From positions 1 through 6,837 of the forward strand of contig JAGKWY010000185.1 in assembly GCA_021151625.1 (NCBI GenBank): a stretch of DNA of 6,837 bases. Reading direction: 5' to 3'. Both the position numbers and the translations under genes were made by a program. The notes under the pieces are model-generated. The model made no database searches. It saw only the letters and a program-made list of their open reading frames with translations, and was not told the DNA's origin. The DNA is from Gammaproteobacteria bacterium. Lineage in GTDB: Bacteria; Pseudomonadota; Gammaproteobacteria; Pseudomonadales; Cellvibrionaceae. Shown in pieces: positions 5,617 through 6,837 of this stretch (positions are counted from its first letter, which is position 1; each line of letters begins with the position of its first letter).

Positions 5617-6837
5617 CCTATTGCTATGTCATCTTGTTGCAGGCGCAAATAGGCGAAGAGCGGCCAGGCGTGTGAGTGCGCGCAGTAGGCCGCAAAATTA
5701 AACCAAAGCCCGTTATCGCCATTGCGTGGTAAACCGGCGATGTCACCTGACTCAAAGGTGTTGATCGTATCCGGTGAAGTCCATTGCCCCACCCAATAAT
5801 TCGGATAGCATTTCGCCGCATGGCTAAAGGTCATGCGCTCTAATAAAAATTGAGCTGCTTTTTTATCGACACTGGCGAGGCCTATCACCAGTGGCCCGGT
5901 GAGTGAATGCCAGGAACCGCCGTTTTCGCCGGTACCGGGAATATAGGGCATACCGGGGATACCACGTTCACGCTGGCGCGGCTCCAGCAATTCTTTATCC
6001 AGCAATCGTTTTTGTATTTCACTCCACAATACTTTCTTTTTAGCGGAAGGGAATTGCTGGTCTTGCATCAGGAATATTTGCGGCTCTATATGCATGTCCT
6101 TATCGCCCAGCGATTCACCACCGGATAAATACAAGCGGCGCGAGAAGCTGCGGTCTTCAAGGTCTTTATAAAATGCGGTGCGATTGGTTTGTTCAAACAT
6201 CTGCAAACCAGTGATTAAATCTCTGCACAGTTGTTGGTTTTCGTTGCTGAGCTTGTTGCGGCTTTTTTCCAGTTGTTTAATAAGTGCGGGAATAACGCAT
6301 AACCCCATAGCGCTATTCATATGGGATTCAGCGGTCCAGTAATGCTTCATGATCGGTGTATCCATAAAGACCATGTCATTCCAGTCAGAATTCATCAGGC
6401 GAATTAGCCCGTGCGGGCCAACACCAATTTCATCGCGTAAATAGGCGAGGGCGCGACGTAATTTTTCCAGTGTACTCGCATTATATTTTGCCTCCATGGG
6501 CAGGAATTCGGTTTGCTCTTCAAGAAAACCGGCATCGCCAGAAACGCGCAGGTATTCCGCGACTGCCATAAATAAATAGAGCTGTTGATCCGATGTATTC
6601 CAGGCACTGTTGGAAGTGCGACCAAAGCCTACTTCGGTGTATTTAATTTCACCGAGGTAAGTCATCTTTTTTAATACAAAGCGAATGGTGGATTTCGCCA
6701 GTGCCGGGTTGGTGTAGCACAAGGGCAAGCTGTGTTGTAGTTGATCGCGCGGCGCGGCGGTAGAGCCCATGGTGTAGTCGTAGGTCATTCCCTGGGGAAT
6801 AAACGTTTCGCTATAAAATTCCGAATGTATCGCCATG
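5613..6837 (-). CDS. GH94-type glycoside phosphorylase, C-terminal part (5' end outside window)
   Basis: At least 407 residues are present, and the frame is open to the window edge; the ATG at 6836 is probably internal. Enzymes of family GH94 split beta-linked glucosaccharides with inorganic phosphate, giving a sugar 1-phosphate. The fragment covers the (alpha/alpha)6 catalytic barrel and the C-terminal region: RDQLQHSLPL (30-39), then NTSDQQLYLFMAVAEYLRVSGD (80-101), which lines up with the GH94 segment around the acid Asp (here probably Asp83), then LGPHGL-like GVGPHGLIRL and DWND (151-154), a strong GH94 mark, and GTGENGGSWHSLTGP towards the end. The N-terminal beta-sandwich and linker, several hundred residues in GH94, would lie upstream of the window. 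The sequence departs from classical cellobiose phosphorylase in the last 100 residues, so the substrate is open; other beta-gluco-oligosaccharides are possible. It is the first visible gene of the - strand cluster and overlaps the isomerase gene by 4 bases. Confidence 0.8.
   Translation of the reverse strand, partial: MAIHSEFYSETFIPQGMTYDYTMGSTAAPRDQLQHSLPLCYTNPALAKSTIRFVLKKMTYLGEIKYTEVGFGRTSNSAWNTSDQQLYLFMAVAEYLRVSGDAGFLEEQTEFLPMEAKYNASTLEKLRRALAYLRDEIGVGPHGLIRLMNSDWNDMVFMDTPIMKHYWTAESHMNSAMGLCVIPALIKQLEKSRNKLSNENQQLCRDLITGLQMFEQTNRTAFYKDLEDRSFSRRLYLSGGESLGDKDMHIEPQIFLMQDQQFPSAKKKVLWSEIQKRLLDKELLEPRQRERGIPGMPYIPGTGENGGSWHSLTGPLVIGLASVDKKAAQFLLERMTFSHAAKCYPNYWVGQWTSPDTINTFESGDIAGLPRNGDNGLWFNFAAYCAHSHAWPLFAYLRLQQDDIAIG

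Noticed and set aside
6834..6836. True start of the phosphorylase at 6836
   Set aside because: GH94 proteins carry several hundred residues before this region and the frame is open to the window edge, so the Met is internal.
1..6837. CRISPR arrays, tRNA or rRNA genes
   Set aside because: No regularly spaced direct repeats, cloverleaf-like sequence or rRNA stretch was seen.

Overview
The window looks like a chromosomal piece of a polysaccharide-degrading gammaproteobacterium, most like Cellvibrio or its relatives. The main evidence is a secreted family 3 pectate lyase with a serine-rich interdomain linker, a hallmark of Cellvibrio and Saccharophagus secreted enzymes, together with an oligosaccharide-processing gene cluster. 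The genus is inferred from style, not proven. No rRNA, tRNA or CRISPR array is visible.

Layout. (1) Positions 1-1401, + strand: an untranslated leader with small inverted repeats, a strong ribosome binding site, the pectate lyase gene (281-1327) and a clear intrinsic terminator (1376-1401). (2) Positions about 1402-2611: an AT-rich island between the two conserved blocks. It reads as two integron-type gene cassettes in + orientation with no integrase in view. Cassette 1 (1634-2233) carries a 149-residue protein of unknown function with two CxxC pairs, followed by a long imperfect palindrome that folds like an attC site and ends in GTTATGT. Cassette 2 (2234-2508) carries a 67-codon ORF broken by one extra T in a T7 run; its stop codon lies inside the CATAAC box that begins a second, shorter attC-like hairpin. 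(3) Positions 2612-6837, - strand: a catabolic cluster read from right to left, made of a GH94-type glycoside phosphorylase (5' end outside the window), a sugar phosphate isomerase/epimerase-like TIM barrel overlapping it by 4 bases, a phytanoyl-CoA dioxygenase-family gene that is a pseudogene, and an MFS sugar:proton symporter.

How the parts may work together (inference): the symporter imports a mono- or oligosaccharide, the phosphorylase splits a beta-linked oligosaccharide with phosphate to give a sugar 1-phosphate, and the TIM-barrel enzyme isomerises or epimerises a sugar intermediate. The dioxygenase has lost its central part and is probably inactive. The pectate lyase is an independent secreted plant cell wall enzyme.

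The most interesting part is the 1633-2514 island. Two back-to-back cassette-like units with plausible recombination boxes, extrahelical bases in the stems and a stop codon inside an R'' box form a pattern that ordinary gene calling would miss. No wholly new system can be claimed from this sequence alone.
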